NCBI RefSeq assembly: GCF_038630985.1
Contig: NZ_CP152049.1
Coordinates: forward strand, 3,987,501-4,051,500
Direction of reading: 5' to 3'
Source: Paenibacillus sp. FSL H8-0548
GTDB lineage: Bacteria > Bacillota > Bacilli > Paenibacillales > Paenibacillaceae
DNA length: 64,000 nucleotides
How positions within the stretch are numbered: the first letter of the stretch is position 1; every line of letters begins with the position of its first letter. This document shows, piece after piece, positions 55,759-64,000 of this stretch. The notes under the pieces are model-generated. The model was given only the letters and a program-made list of their open reading frames with translations. It ran no database searches and had not been told where the DNA came from. The translations under genes were made by a program, and so were the position numbers.

Positions 55759-57729
55759 CTATTCCTCATATTCCATAAAATCGACATTTTCAACGATCCA
55801 GCGCTTACGTGGATCAACCTTGTCACCCATCAACGTCGATACTCTGCGCTCCGCCTTCGCGGCATCCTCAATTTGCACCTTCAGCAGTGTCCGTTTCTCA
55901 GGGTCCATCGTCGTTTCCCACAGCTGATCAGGGTTCATCTCACCCAATCCTTTATAACGCTGCAGCTCATAATTCTTCCCATATTCCTTCAAATAGTTTT
56001 GAAGCTGCTCATCTGTCCACGCATACCGTATCGTTTCCAGCTTTCCTGACTTTTTGGTAATTTTGTACAATGGCGGCTGAGCGATATATACACGTCCCAA
56101 ATCGATTAATGGCTTCATATAACGATAGAAAAAAGTAAGAAGCAGTACTTGGATATGAGCACCGTCGGTATCCGCATCCGTCATAATAATAATTTTATTA
56201 TAGTTGCATTCCTCGGCTGCAAATTCTGAGCCTACGCCTGCGCCAATAGCGGAAATAATCGCTTTATACTCATCATTTTTCAAAATATCGATCAGCTTTG
56301 CCTTCTCAGGGTTCATTGGCTTTCCCTTAAGCGGCAGCAGCGCTTGATATTTCGAGTCACGTCCCTGCTTTGCAGAGCCGCCAGCGGAATCTCCTTCCAC
56401 AATAAAAAGCTCAGTACGCGTGTAATCCTTAGACTGCGCTGGAGTCAGCTTGCCATTAAGGTTGGAGCTTTCGCTTCGTTTCTTGCCGCTGCGAATTTCC
56501 TCCCGCGCTTTGCGCGCTGCTTCACGAGCTTTGGAGGCTTGCAACGATTTCTTAAGCAGCATTTGTGCGATTTGAGGATTTTCTTCAAGAAAAACCTGCA
56601 TTTTTTCTGTAACAATTGCATCTACCGCACTGCGTGCCGATGAGCTGCCAAGCTGGTCCTTCGTTTGACCTACAAATTCCACCTCGGACATTTTGATGTT
56701 AATAACGACCATCATACCCTCGCGCAAATCATTGCCTTCAAGGTTTTTGTCCTTTTCCTTCAACATGACAGCTTTGCGGGCGTAATCATTCATTACTCGC
56801 GTATAAGCCGTTTTAAAACCGGTTTCATGCGTACCGCCGCCGCGTGTAGGAATCGAGTTCACGAAGGATGCAATAGTCTCTGTATAACCATCGTTATACT
56901 GCAAGGCAACCTCAACCTCTATTTCATCACGTTCGCTGGCAAAATGAATCACATCATGCAGTACGGTTTTGTCCTCGTTCAAAAACTGAACAAACTGACG
57001 CGCCCCGCCCTCATAATGAAATGAATCCTGCTTCCCGCTGCGGTCATCTCGAATGGTAACCTTTAGTCCTGAGTTCAAAAAAGCGATCTCTTGAAGCCGC
57101 TCAGCAAGTGTGTCGTAGCTTAAATTCGTACCGTTTTGAAAAACACGGCTATCCGGCTTAAAGGTTACCTTCGTGCCTGTCCGGTTCGTAGTTCCGATGA
57201 TTTCAAGACCGCGTACAGGTTCCCCTACATGCTCACGGCCAGCCTCATCTACCCAATATTCGAAGCGCTGTCTATGGATTTTGCCATCGCGGTAAATATC
57301 AACCTCCAGCCACTCTGACAAGGCGTTCGTAACCGAGGCGCCTACACCGTGCAAGCCTCCGGATTTTTTATATCCCCCGCCGCCAAACTTGCCTCCAGCA
57401 TGCAGGATCGTAAAAACTACCTGCGGCGTTGGAATACCGGTCTTGTGCATTCCCGTTGGAATCCCCCGTCCATTATCATGAACAGTAACCGAGCCGTTCT
57501 TATGCAGCGTTATATCAATGGCTGAGCAAAATTTAGCTAAATGCTCGTCTACCGAGTTATCAACGATCTCCCAAACGAGATGATGCAGCCCAGAGCTGCT
57601 CGTACTGCCAATGTACATACCTGGTCTTTTGCGTACTGCGGTTAAGCCCTCAAGTACCTGTATATCATCGGCCTCATAATTACGATCTGCGGCCGCTGTA
57701 TTTTCAAAAAGATCTGTTTGCTCTGACAT
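55759..57729 (-). CDS. parE: DNA topoisomerase IV subunit B
   Basis: About 656 residues from ATG 57729, after GGGGGG. GHKL ATPase (VWEIVDNSVDEHLAKFC, VHDNGRGIPTGMH, GGLHGVGASVTNALS), transducer, TOPRIM (EGDSAGGSAKQGRD, MTDADTDGAHI) and the tail PEKRTLLKVQIEDA. Supplies ATP-driven strand passage for ParC. First gene of the parE-parC operon. Confidence 0.95.
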   Translation of the reverse strand: MSEQTDLFENTAAADRNYEADDIQVLEGLTAVRKRPGMYIGSTSSSGLHHLVWEIVDNSVDEHLAKFCSAIDITLHKNGSVTVHDNGRGIPTGMHKTGIPTPQVVFTILHAGGKFGGGGYKKSGGLHGVGASVTNALSEWLEVDIYRDGKIHRQRFEYWVDEAGREHVGEPVRGLEIIGTTNRTGTKVTFKPDSRVFQNGTNLSYDTLAERLQEIAFLNSGLKVTIRDDRSGKQDSFHYEGGARQFVQFLNEDKTVLHDVIHFASERDEIEVEVALQYNDGYTETIASFVNSIPTRGGGTHETGFKTAYTRVMNDYARKAVMLKEKDKNLEGNDLREGMMVVINIKMSEVEFVGQTKDQLGSSSARSAVDAIVTEKMQVFLEENPQIAQMLLKKSLQASKAREAARKAREEIRSGKKRSESSNLNGKLTPAQSKDYTRTELFIVEGDSAGGSAKQGRDSKYQALLPLKGKPMNPEKAKLIDILKNDEYKAIISAIGAGVGSEFAAEECNYNKIIIMTDADTDGAHIQVLLLTFFYRYMKPLIDLGRVYIAQPPLYKITKKSGKLETIRYAWTDEQLQNYLKEYGKNYELQRYKGLGEMNPDQLWETTMDPEKRTLLKVQIEDAAKAERRVSTLMGDKVDPRKRWIVENVDFMEYEE

Positions 57730-58097
57730 GATTGCCCCCCAATCCGTAGTCACGTTTCCGTATCTTCAAGCTATTTTAATTCAAAGTGTGCTATTTCGTA
57801 AAGACTAATAAGAAGACAAACCGTATATGAATCCCTCAAACTGTCAGCATGATAAGGGAAATAAAACGAAAATTCGTCTAACACAGCAGGTCATAAAGGA
57901 AAGCCTTTCATTTCCAAACTACCCGTTGCTGCTGAATATTAATCATGAAGGATAATCATATACCTAATGCCACCCTTGTTCCAACTTTTTTTAAATAAAG
58001 ATTTATTTGCTCAGAAACAACACACGGCTCACCTTATTGATTGATGTTAGCATGGTTTGCAGATAAATTGAAATTATGTATAGCTTCCCTAGAAATA

Positions 58098-58126
58098 TTG
58101 CCACAAAATTAACTTCGTTATAAGAT
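58098..58126 (+). promoter_or_regulatory. Possible promoter of the 4-Cys protein gene
   Basis: TTGCCA and TAAGAT with 17 bases between, 35 bases before ATG 58161. In the rest of 57730-58097 I see nothing but a short hairpin near 57895-57916. Confidence 0.4.
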
Positions 58127-58160
58127 AAACATAATGAATGACAACGATTGAGAGGATATT

Positions 58161-58346
58161 ATGACGGAGAATAAGCGTATTGATTGCACAAAATGCAAAT
58201 ATTATTATATAACATGGGATTCTCGTTCACCAAAAGGCTGCAAAGCCTTTGGGTTTAAATCGAGCACAATGCCTAGTATGACGGTACTCGCTAGCTCGGG
58301 AAAGCCCTGTCTGCATTTTGATTCCAAAATTAAAACACAAGCGTAA
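58161..58346 (+). CDS. Small 4-Cys protein of a conserved Bacillota type
   Basis: 61 residues, DCTKCKYYYITWDSRSPKGCKAFG and FKSSTMPSMTVLASSGKPCLHF. Four Cys at C-x2-C...C...C should bind one metal. Family members are sometimes labelled uracil-DNA glycosylase, without evidence. GAGAGG precedes the ATG. It is divergent from parE. A REP-like repeat begins at its stop codon. Confidence 0.75.
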   Translation: MTENKRIDCTKCKYYYITWDSRSPKGCKAFGFKSSTMPSMTVLASSGKPCLHFDSKIKTQA

Positions 58347-58385
58347 ACGGCTATCGCCGTCCTTTAAAGGCAAAGCTCGTTTCGC
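58342..58385. repeat. REP-like palindromic repeat, copy 3 (diverged)
   Basis: GTAAACGGCTATCGCCGTCC at the start and GCTCGTTTCGCA at the end, related to the copies at 35873 and 37149 but worn in the middle. It includes the stop codon of the preceding gene. Confidence 0.55.
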
Positions 58386-58436
58386 AGTGATAGATAATCC
58401 TATTTATAATTGAAAAGTTATAAATTATTTTATATA

Positions 58437-58774
58437 TAAGTTGAACTAGAAAAATGTAGTTTAAGCGACGCGAGAAGAACGTTCTGGAGAAATGAATTTA
58501 GATGGAATTCCTCCTGCTAAAATAACGTTGTTCGCTTCGGAGTATAAACTAGATGGAATTTGTCCCGTTAATTTTACTTTTTCTTATGAATTTCGGCTAA
58601 TTCCTTGGAATTAGATGGAGAAATTCCATTTAAACGCAAAAAAAAAGCCGAAATCCCTTAAATAGATGGAGAAATTCCATCTATTTAAGTTGAGCTTAAA
58701 AAATGATGTGATAGCACCCCTTCAGAATCTTCTACTCGCGCAGCGCCCAAAACGCAAATCTCAAGTTCAACTTA
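58437..58774 (+). repeat. Fold-back repeat, copy C, with a different interior
   Basis: Opens with TAAGTTGAACTAGAAAAATG and closes with CAAATCTCAAGTTCAACTTA, so the 14-base ends are inverted copies of each other. The flanks (GCGAGAAGAACGTTCTGGAG; CTACTCGCGCAGCGCCCAAA) match copies A and B. The interior is replaced by four AGATGGA-type motifs and two palindromes, TTTCGGCT/AGCCGAAA and TTAAATAGATGGA/TCCATCTATTTAA. Adjoins the 3' end of intron 2. Confidence 0.8.
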
Positions 58775-58777
58775 CTA

Positions 58778-60697
58778 GAGTAAAAGGCTGAAAGATTTTT
58801 TTTCTTCAGCCTCTCCTCATCAAACCGTACGTGAGGTTTTCCCTCATACGGCTTTCCGATGTTCGTCTTTCATACGCATGCGGATTACAGTAACGTTTTA
58901 AGTCCACATTGCTTTGCCATGTGTTTTACCTCTTGCATGGAGCTCATCCATCTTCTACGTTGTCTTTTCTTGGCATACCATCGAGTCAAGCGTTGCACAA
59001 TGTACCAGTCTAACTTCGCTAACTTCAATTGGCTGTAGTTAGTAGCATAGTAGTTTCTCCATCCTTGGATCTTTGGATTGAGCCACTTCACATGTTCCTC
59101 AATAGAGCTTGAACGCATGCTTGGCGGTGCTAATCGTTCTTTCACCACTTCTCGTATACGTTCTTCCGCTTTCTTCGTTAGCCATTGTTGCGTCGTATAG
59201 TACACTTTTCCATGCGACGTTTCCGCTTTCGTCTTTCGGTGATGCATACCTAGAAAGTCGAATCCTTCTTCCCCCGTCCATAATCCTACAATTCGAGTTT
59301 TCGTCGGATGTAGGGTCAGTTCAAGGCGTTCCATTATGGCCGTTATGAGTTTGTAGGCGTGATCTGCGTCTTTCTTCGTTTTACATACCACAACAAAGTC
59401 ATCTGCGTACCTCGTTAACTCGCCTACTGTTTCTCCATGTTTCTCCCACATCTGGTCGAAGTAATTCAGATAGATGTTAGCAAGTAGAGGGGAAATAACA
59501 CCGCCTTGCGGTGTACCTAGATCGGAGCGTCTTACCTTTCCATCTTCCATGACTCCCGCCTGTAACCACTTCCTGATTAACTTGAGAACTCGTCTGTCGT
59601 TGATGCGCATGAGCACTAATTTCATCAGCTTCTCTTGATTAATGTTATCGAAGTAGCCTTGGATATCGACGTCGACTATCCAATTCCCTTTACGGTTGCA
59701 GGCTTTACGGATTCGCTCTAACGCTCCCTTGGCTCCCCTTTTCGGACGAAATCCAAAAGATACTTCCTTGAAATCCGCTTCAAATACAGGCTCAATGACT
59801 AGTTTTGTCGCCATTTGGATGACTCGGTCGCGAACCGCAGGAATACCAAGCGGTCTTAGCTTACCGTCTTTCTTTGGGATATAGTGTCTGCGAACAGGCT
59901 GTGGTTGGTAGTTTCCGTCTTTCAGCAGTTGCTGACACTCTTTAAGAAACGAGATGACTCCCTCTTTCTCGATGTCTGCAATCGTTAAGGCATCTACTCC
60001 CGCCGAGCCTTTATTGGCACGTACACGATTCCATGCTTCGCACAGGATGTCCCACCGATAGACCTTGTCATATAAGGCGTGGAATTTGCGTTTCTTGTTT
60101 TCCTTGGCAGCATGACCTAGCTTTTCTTGGAGTTGTTGAACTTTTTCCTTTGGTGTCGTTAGCCGTATGGCATTCACTCACTCGTACCTCCTCCAAAAGC
60201 TTGAACAAAGCAGGGCTCCTTCCCTCCCGCAGGTTATGTTGTCCTACGGTTCTTCGGTACTATGAGCCCCTCGGACTCCCTTCCTGCAGATGTCTCACTT
60301 CACCTTTCGGGCTTATAGAGCATCTCGCTACGAAAAAAAAAATCGTGCAGGGGAGGGTCTCCCCAGTTCACTGCATTATCTTTCAATCCATGTCGCTCCC
60401 TTTACACCGGAGGATTCTTCACTGTTGCTCCAAGTTCTTCACAGTTTCCATGGCCTTCGTCCATATACACGAGACTCGGCTTCCTCTTACCCCTCTTGCG
60501 AGGCCTTTTTGACGATGCGGCAGGATTCACTTCATGTTACAACCTGGATTGTTGCTCGCCCTGTCTCAGACAGGTACTTTCGTCGATGCGCTTTTACGCA
60601 CAGATTTCGCCATACGCAAGCATCCTAGCTACAAGAGTGGCTTGGTCCCTCTCTTGGTTGGACTTTCACCAACTAGATAATGCGTGCCTCTGGGCAC
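58778..60697 (-). mobile_element. Group II intron (IIC-like), copy 2
   Basis: Same structure as copy 1: 5' end GTGCCCAGAGGC at 60697, eight bases after a terminator T run. The maturase gene follows, then domain V-like AAGCCGTATGAGGG...CCTCACGTACGGTT and a domain VI-like hairpin with GAGGCTGAAG...CTTTCAGCC. The 3' end is near 58778. About 1.92 kb. Inserted just past the terminator of the sugar ABC operon, in the same direction. Confidence 0.87.
58885..60177 (-). CDS. ltrA: Group II intron reverse transcriptase/maturase, copy 2
   Basis: 430 residues. YADD at 257-260 in LTRYADDFVVVC, GTPQGGVISPLLANIYLNYF and the maturase text IQGWRNYYATNYSQLKLAKLDWYI. No endonuclease domain. Starts at GTG after GGAGGAGG. 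Differs from the copy at 27147 in many positions (for example EKEGVISFLKEC against EKQGDFNFIEEC), so neither is a fresh duplicate of the other. Complete frame. Confidence 0.95.
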   Translation of the reverse strand: MNAIRLTTPKEKVQQLQEKLGHAAKENKKRKFHALYDKVYRWDILCEAWNRVRANKGSAGVDALTIADIEKEGVISFLKECQQLLKDGNYQPQPVRRHYIPKKDGKLRPLGIPAVRDRVIQMATKLVIEPVFEADFKEVSFGFRPKRGAKGALERIRKACNRKGNWIVDVDIQGYFDNINQEKLMKLVLMRINDRRVLKLIRKWLQAGVMEDGKVRRSDLGTPQGGVISPLLANIYLNYFDQMWEKHGETVGELTRYADDFVVVCKTKKDADHAYKLITAIMERLELTLHPTKTRIVGLWTGEEGFDFLGMHHRKTKAETSHGKVYYTTQQWLTKKAEERIREVVKERLAPPSMRSSSIEEHVKWLNPKIQGWRNYYATNYSQLKLAKLDWYIVQRLTRWYAKKRQRRRWMSSMQEVKHMAKQCGLKTLL

Positions 60698-60704
60698 GCT
60701 ATAT

Positions 60705-60750
60705 TAAAAAAGAGACTTTCCCAGGTCTTGCTAAGACCGTTTGGGAAAGC
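60705..60750 (-). terminator. Terminator of the sugar ABC operon and insertion site of intron 2
   Basis: On the minus strand CTTTCCCA pairs with TGGGAAAG, with an inner GGTCTT/AAGACC stem, then a T run. It lies 37 bases past the substrate-binding protein gene. Confidence 0.85.
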
Positions 60751-60786
60751 CCCTTCACTTCTCGAATTCCGCATTGACTTGCAGGA

Positions 60787-61839
60787 TCAGTACTTTCGAT
60801 TGGCGACCTCTTTCTCTGCCATTTGCTGTGTGAACACGCTCTCGGAAGGGAAAATATGCTTGGGCAGCGTTCTTCCAGCAATAATTTCCTGTACGGCTTG
60901 CATAAGGTTAGGCCCAAGCAATGGATTACATTCTACTACACAATTAATTTTACCTTCAGCAAGCTTCTCGAAAGCTTTGCGGGTGCCATCGACAGAAATA
61001 ATAACGATATCAATGCCCGGCTTTAAGCCATACTCCTCAATCGCTTCAATTGCACCGAGCGCCATGTCATCGTTATGAGAAAAGAGAACTTTAATGTCGC
61101 TCCCCTGATTACGAAGAAATGCGCGCATCGTTTCCTTGCCCTGTTCATAAGTGAAATTAGCCGATTCGCTTCTAAGCACTCGAATTTGGGTGTGCTCTTT
61201 AATGGAATCCGCAAACCCTTGCCCTCTCTGGATCGAAGGTGATGAGCCCTCCGTACCGCGAAGCTCAACGATCCCGATCTCTCCTTCAGTCTTACTCATT
61301 TTATCAAGCAAATATTTGCCCGCTTTACGGCCCTCCTCGTAAAAATTGGACCCAATATGTGTAACAAACAAGGATGAGTCAGTTACATCAACGGAGCGAT
61401 CTGAAATAATGACCGGTATTCCCGCATGCTTAGCCGCCTTCAAAATATCCTCCCAACCCGAATGAACCACCGGTGCCAAGGCGATGACATCGACCTGCTT
61501 ATCAATAAAGGATTGAATCGCTTCAATCTGTTTCGCTTGTGATTGCTCCGCATTCTCAAAGAGCAGCTCAATGCCTGCCTCCTCGGCCGCTTCAATAATC
61601 GAAGCTGTATTTGCTTTGCGCCAGTCGCTCTCCGACCCAACCTGTGAGAAGCCGAGTACAATAGGACGGGCGGGAGGATAGGCTTCAGAGGTCTGTTCTG
61701 CTTCTTCGGATACAGGTGAATGAATAATAACCTCAGGCACCTCTTCAGCCGTACAGCCTTGAAGCAGCAATACCATGAGGATCAGTGCTATTGCTGCAGC
61801 TGTCAGCTTTGATCGCTTCTGTCGCATGAGCTTTCCCAA
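60787..61839 (-). CDS. Sugar ABC transporter substrate-binding lipoprotein, YtfQ-like
   Basis: 350 residues. Lipobox LLLQGC with C29 as lipid anchor, then PIVLGFSQVGSESDWRKANTAS, the start of YtfQ-type binding proteins, and DVIALAPVVHSGWEDILKAAK and SRQ-like sugar contacts. YtfQ of E. coli binds galactofuranose; relatives bind other pentose or hexose furanoses. It is the last gene of an operon with two permeases and an ATPase, and probably feeds the importer. Confidence 0.88.
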   Translation of the reverse strand: MGKLMRQKRSKLTAAAIALILMVLLLQGCTAEEVPEVIIHSPVSEEAEQTSEAYPPARPIVLGFSQVGSESDWRKANTASIIEAAEEAGIELLFENAEQSQAKQIEAIQSFIDKQVDVIALAPVVHSGWEDILKAAKHAGIPVIISDRSVDVTDSSLFVTHIGSNFYEEGRKAGKYLLDKMSKTEGEIGIVELRGTEGSSPSIQRGQGFADSIKEHTQIRVLRSESANFTYEQGKETMRAFLRNQGSDIKVLFSHNDDMALGAIEAIEEYGLKPGIDIVIISVDGTRKAFEKLAEGKINCVVECNPLLGPNLMQAVQEIIAGRTLPKHIFPSESVFTQQMAEKEVANRKY

Positions 61840-61915
61840 CCTTTCAAAAAAATGATAAAAAAGAGCCCAACTGATTGTATTTTATCCGATTTTTGGAAGA
61901 TTGTCATGCGATTCC

Positions 61916-62881
61916 TCAAGCTTTATGAGTCGTCCTTCGTGTGCTGAACAGCTTTTGGAGAACAATAAATAAAAATAGCAGCAAGCCAATTACGATCTTA
62001 GTCCACCATGAGCTTAATGTGCCTTCAAAGCTGATGATCGTTTGAATAACGCCTTGAATCAATACCCCAAAAAATGTACCTGCTACATAACCTACACCGC
62101 CTGTGAGCAGCGTCCCCCCAATGACGACCGCTGCGATTGCATCAAGCTCAAGCCCAACCGCATGCAGTCCATAGCCGGACAGCATATAGAACGTGAACAC
62201 GACTCCAGCCATCGCTGAGCATAATCCGCTAAAGGCATAAACAAGTATTTTGGTCCGCGCTACAGGCAGCCCCATAAGCAGTGCAGATTGCTCGCTGCCG
62301 CCTAAGGCGTACGTATTGCGGCCGAAACGCGTGTAATGGGCCAAATAACTTGCACCGACGACAACAAACAGCGCGATAATGACACTTATGGAAATAAAAT
62401 ACCCGCCTGGAAAATAGATCTTCGTCTGCGCGGCACTCGTATAAAAAGCATTATCAATAGTAATCGTGTTAATACTAATCACATAACAAAGCCCTCTCGC
62501 CAGAAACATTCCCGCCAGCGTAACAATAAAGGGCTGAATTTTGAAATAATGAATAATGGCCCCCATCATCCAGCCAAAGCAAGAGCCGATAAGCAGCACA
62601 AGTGGAATAACTACGAAAGGAGGCCAGCCGAGATGCTGAACTAGTGTAGCAGAGATCATCGTTGTTAGAGCAATCATAGAGCCTACGGAGAGATCTATGC
62701 CGCCAGAGACGATGACAAAGGTCATCCCTACGGCAACAATGATCAGAAAAGCATTGTCGATGAGCAAGTTTAGCAGCACTTGCGGTGAGAAAAAACCGGT
62801 GTACCGGAACGAGCCTGCTGCAAACATAACTATCAGCAAACAGATCGTTACAAATACAGGCAGATGCTGTCGTTTAAGCAT
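61916..62881 (-). CDS. Sugar ABC transporter permease, YjfF-like
   Basis: 321 residues, about eight to ten helices, with VGMTFVIVSGGIDLSVGSMIAL typical of ribose-type permeases (BPD_transp_2) and GYVAGTFFGVLIQGVIQTII. GGAGGTG precedes the ATG. It overlaps the first permease gene by eight bases. One of two permeases that form the membrane channel. Confidence 0.92.
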   Translation of the reverse strand: MLKRQHLPVFVTICLLIVMFAAGSFRYTGFFSPQVLLNLLIDNAFLIIVAVGMTFVIVSGGIDLSVGSMIALTTMISATLVQHLGWPPFVVIPLVLLIGSCFGWMMGAIIHYFKIQPFIVTLAGMFLARGLCYVISINTITIDNAFYTSAAQTKIYFPGGYFISISVIIALFVVVGASYLAHYTRFGRNTYALGGSEQSALLMGLPVARTKILVYAFSGLCSAMAGVVFTFYMLSGYGLHAVGLELDAIAAVVIGGTLLTGGVGYVAGTFFGVLIQGVIQTIISFEGTLSSWWTKIVIGLLLFLFIVLQKLFSTRRTTHKA

Positions 62882-63902
62882 GTCGCTTCACCTCCCGCTC
62901 CAGCGGATAACGTCTCGTTCGCCATCGATGAACGATCGCTTTCCGGAACGCTTCCGACTGAACAAGACAAACGATCAAAACGACAAAGGCTTTAACGACA
63001 AGCGTAATTTCCGGCCGTACACCGATAACGTAAATAGTGGTTGTGAGGGTCTGTATAATCAGTGCGCCGATCACGGTTCCCATTAGATAAAAACGACCGC
63101 CATTTAACGAAGTCCCCCCGATAACAACAGCTAATATGGCATCCAGCTCATACCATAGGCCGGCATTGTTCCCGTCTGCGCTGGACACATTCGAGCTAAG
63201 GATAAGACCTGCAATGCCTGCACACAATCCGCAAAACATATAAACGGCGAGCATCACGATTTTCGAGCGAATTCCAGTTAAGCGACTAGCCTCCGGATTG
63301 CAGCCCACCGATTCTATAAACAAGCCTAGCGCTGTTTTGCGTGTTATAAATAACGCGATGAGCAGCATCGCCGCTACAATAAAAATCGAAAACGGCAATA
63401 AGGCAAGCGAGCCTGCTCCAATATATTTATAGGATGAACTTGAGACCGTTATAATTTGACCGCCAGTAATGAGCTGCGCAATTCCGCGCCCTGCAACCAT
63501 TAATATCAGCGTCGCAATAATCGGTTGTATTCCAAATCCCGACACTAACAGCCCATTCCACAATCCGAACGCAACCGATATGATGAGTGATATAAATACA
63601 ACGAACAATACGAGTTGAAGTGCGCTTTGATCAGCGCTTCTGCTAATGGTTAAGCATGCAATCGCTCCCGAAATCGCAACGATCGAGCCAACCGATAAAT
63701 CAATGCCTTTTGTTGCAATGACAAGCGTCATGCCTATGGATACCAAAATAAGCGGAGCTCCGAAATTCAAAATGTCGATTAAGCTCCCGTAAAGCTGTCC
63801 GTTGCGCATTTGAATCGAGAAAAAATCTGGTGAATAAATTAAATTAAACAAAAGCAATGCCGCCAGCATGACAAGCGGATAAAACAAATGATGCTTGGTC
63901 AT
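62874..63902 (-). CDS. Sugar ABC transporter permease, YtfT-like
   Basis: About 342 residues from ATG 63902, which overlaps the stop of the ATPase gene (ATGA). Family text VSIGMTLVIATKGIDLSVGSI, GRGIAQLITGGQ and ELDAILAVVIGGTSLNGGRFYLMGT. Forms the channel with the permease at 61916. A longer reading to 63962 is less likely as it runs inside the ATPase gene. Confidence 0.92.
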   Translation of the reverse strand: MTKHHLFYPLVMLAALLLFNLIYSPDFFSIQMRNGQLYGSLIDILNFGAPLILVSIGMTLVIATKGIDLSVGSIVAISGAIACLTISRSADQSALQLVLFVVFISLIISVAFGLWNGLLVSGFGIQPIIATLILMVAGRGIAQLITGGQIITVSSSSYKYIGAGSLALLPFSIFIVAAMLLIALFITRKTALGLFIESVGCNPEASRLTGIRSKIVMLAVYMFCGLCAGIAGLILSSNVSSADGNNAGLWYELDAILAVVIGGTSLNGGRFYLMGTVIGALIIQTLTTTIYVIGVRPEITLVVKAFVVLIVCLVQSEAFRKAIVHRWRTRRYPLEREVKRHA

Positions 63903-64000
63903 TTCTCTGTCCCTCCCGCAATGGCCTGCATGACCAGCTTTTGATTCATATCTGAATCCCACATTTCCTTTACCTTTCGGCGATCTCGCAATACAGCGAT
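63899..64000 (-). CDS. Sugar ABC transporter ATPase, YtfR-like, C-terminal end (cut by window edge)
   Basis: 34 codons at the right edge read IAVLRDRRKVKEMWDSDMNQ then KLVMQAIAGGTEK and stop. This matches the end of RbsA/YtfR-type twin ATPases (VLRDR...I..IAGG). The stop overlaps the start of the YtfT-like gene by four bases, giving an operon R-T-F-Q, with the binding protein last. Confidence 0.8.
   Translation of the reverse strand: MAVLRDRRKVKEMWDSDMNQKLVMQAIAGGTEK

Noticed and set aside
53284..57729. Reading the two topoisomerase genes as gyrase gyrB-gyrA
   Set aside because: A QGRGGKG box is present, but gene order parE-parC with a 12-base gap and no dnaA/recF context, plus the C-terminal form, fit topoisomerase IV better.
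58347..58436. Further gene between the 4-Cys protein and repeat copy C
   Set aside because: No open frame of useful length; only the REP-like repeat and AT-rich DNA.

Overview
The window looks like chromosomal DNA of a Paenibacillus-like, spore-forming member of the Bacillota. The indications are strong GGAGG ribosome sites, frequent TTG and GTG starts, T-rich intrinsic terminators, two YjcZ-type sporulation peptides, parE-parC, Bacillus-type DUF309, YqkB and YxcD families, and two 7TMR-DISM hybrid kinases with LytS-like ends. I saw no rRNA, tRNA, CRISPR array or replication origin.

Layout. 0-10.5 kb is mostly housekeeping and signalling: M32 carboxypeptidase (partial), an Fe-S biosynthesis-type protein with a beta-carbonic anhydrase, a secreted GH30 glycanase with cohesin-like and dockerin-like modules, a KinB-like kinase and a large hybrid kinase. 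10.6-29.5 kb is an accessory defence segment. It begins with a small HTH gene, an IetA-like AAA+ ATPase and an IetS-like subtilase gene split by an IS4-family element. The insertion has 17-bp terminal repeats and a 9-bp target duplication, and removing it restores one open frame. A decaying cluster with several in-frame stops and frameshifts follows, then a complete Wadjet operon (jetABCD), then a group II intron just upstream of jetA. Two copies of the same fold-back repeat, in opposite orientation, bracket this segment.

29.5-47.5 kb carries a sigma/anti-sigma pair, two glycosyltransferases, MgtC, azoreductase, YjcZ peptides and a zinc-ribbon protein with a deoxyribosyltransferase-like C-terminus. 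It also holds a cidAB/lysR locus scarred by deletions, a diguanylate cyclase and a second copy of the large hybrid kinase. 47.5-64 kb has araA with a readable promoter, two AraR-like operators and three 40-bp tandem repeats in its leader. RNA-modification enzymes, CapA, MarR and topoisomerase IV (parE-parC) come next, then a second group II intron and a ytfR-ytfT-yjfF-ytfQ-type sugar ABC operon running off the right edge.

How it fits together. GH30, araA and the Ytf-like importer suggest hemicellulose and pentose use. The defence segment pairs an anti-plasmid SMC system with a toxin-like ATPase/subtilase module that insertion has probably silenced. Both introns sit directly 3' of a Rho-independent terminator hairpin, the habit of group IIC introns. 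Three small repeat families (fold-back, REP-like, and the 40-bp array at araA) are spread through the window.
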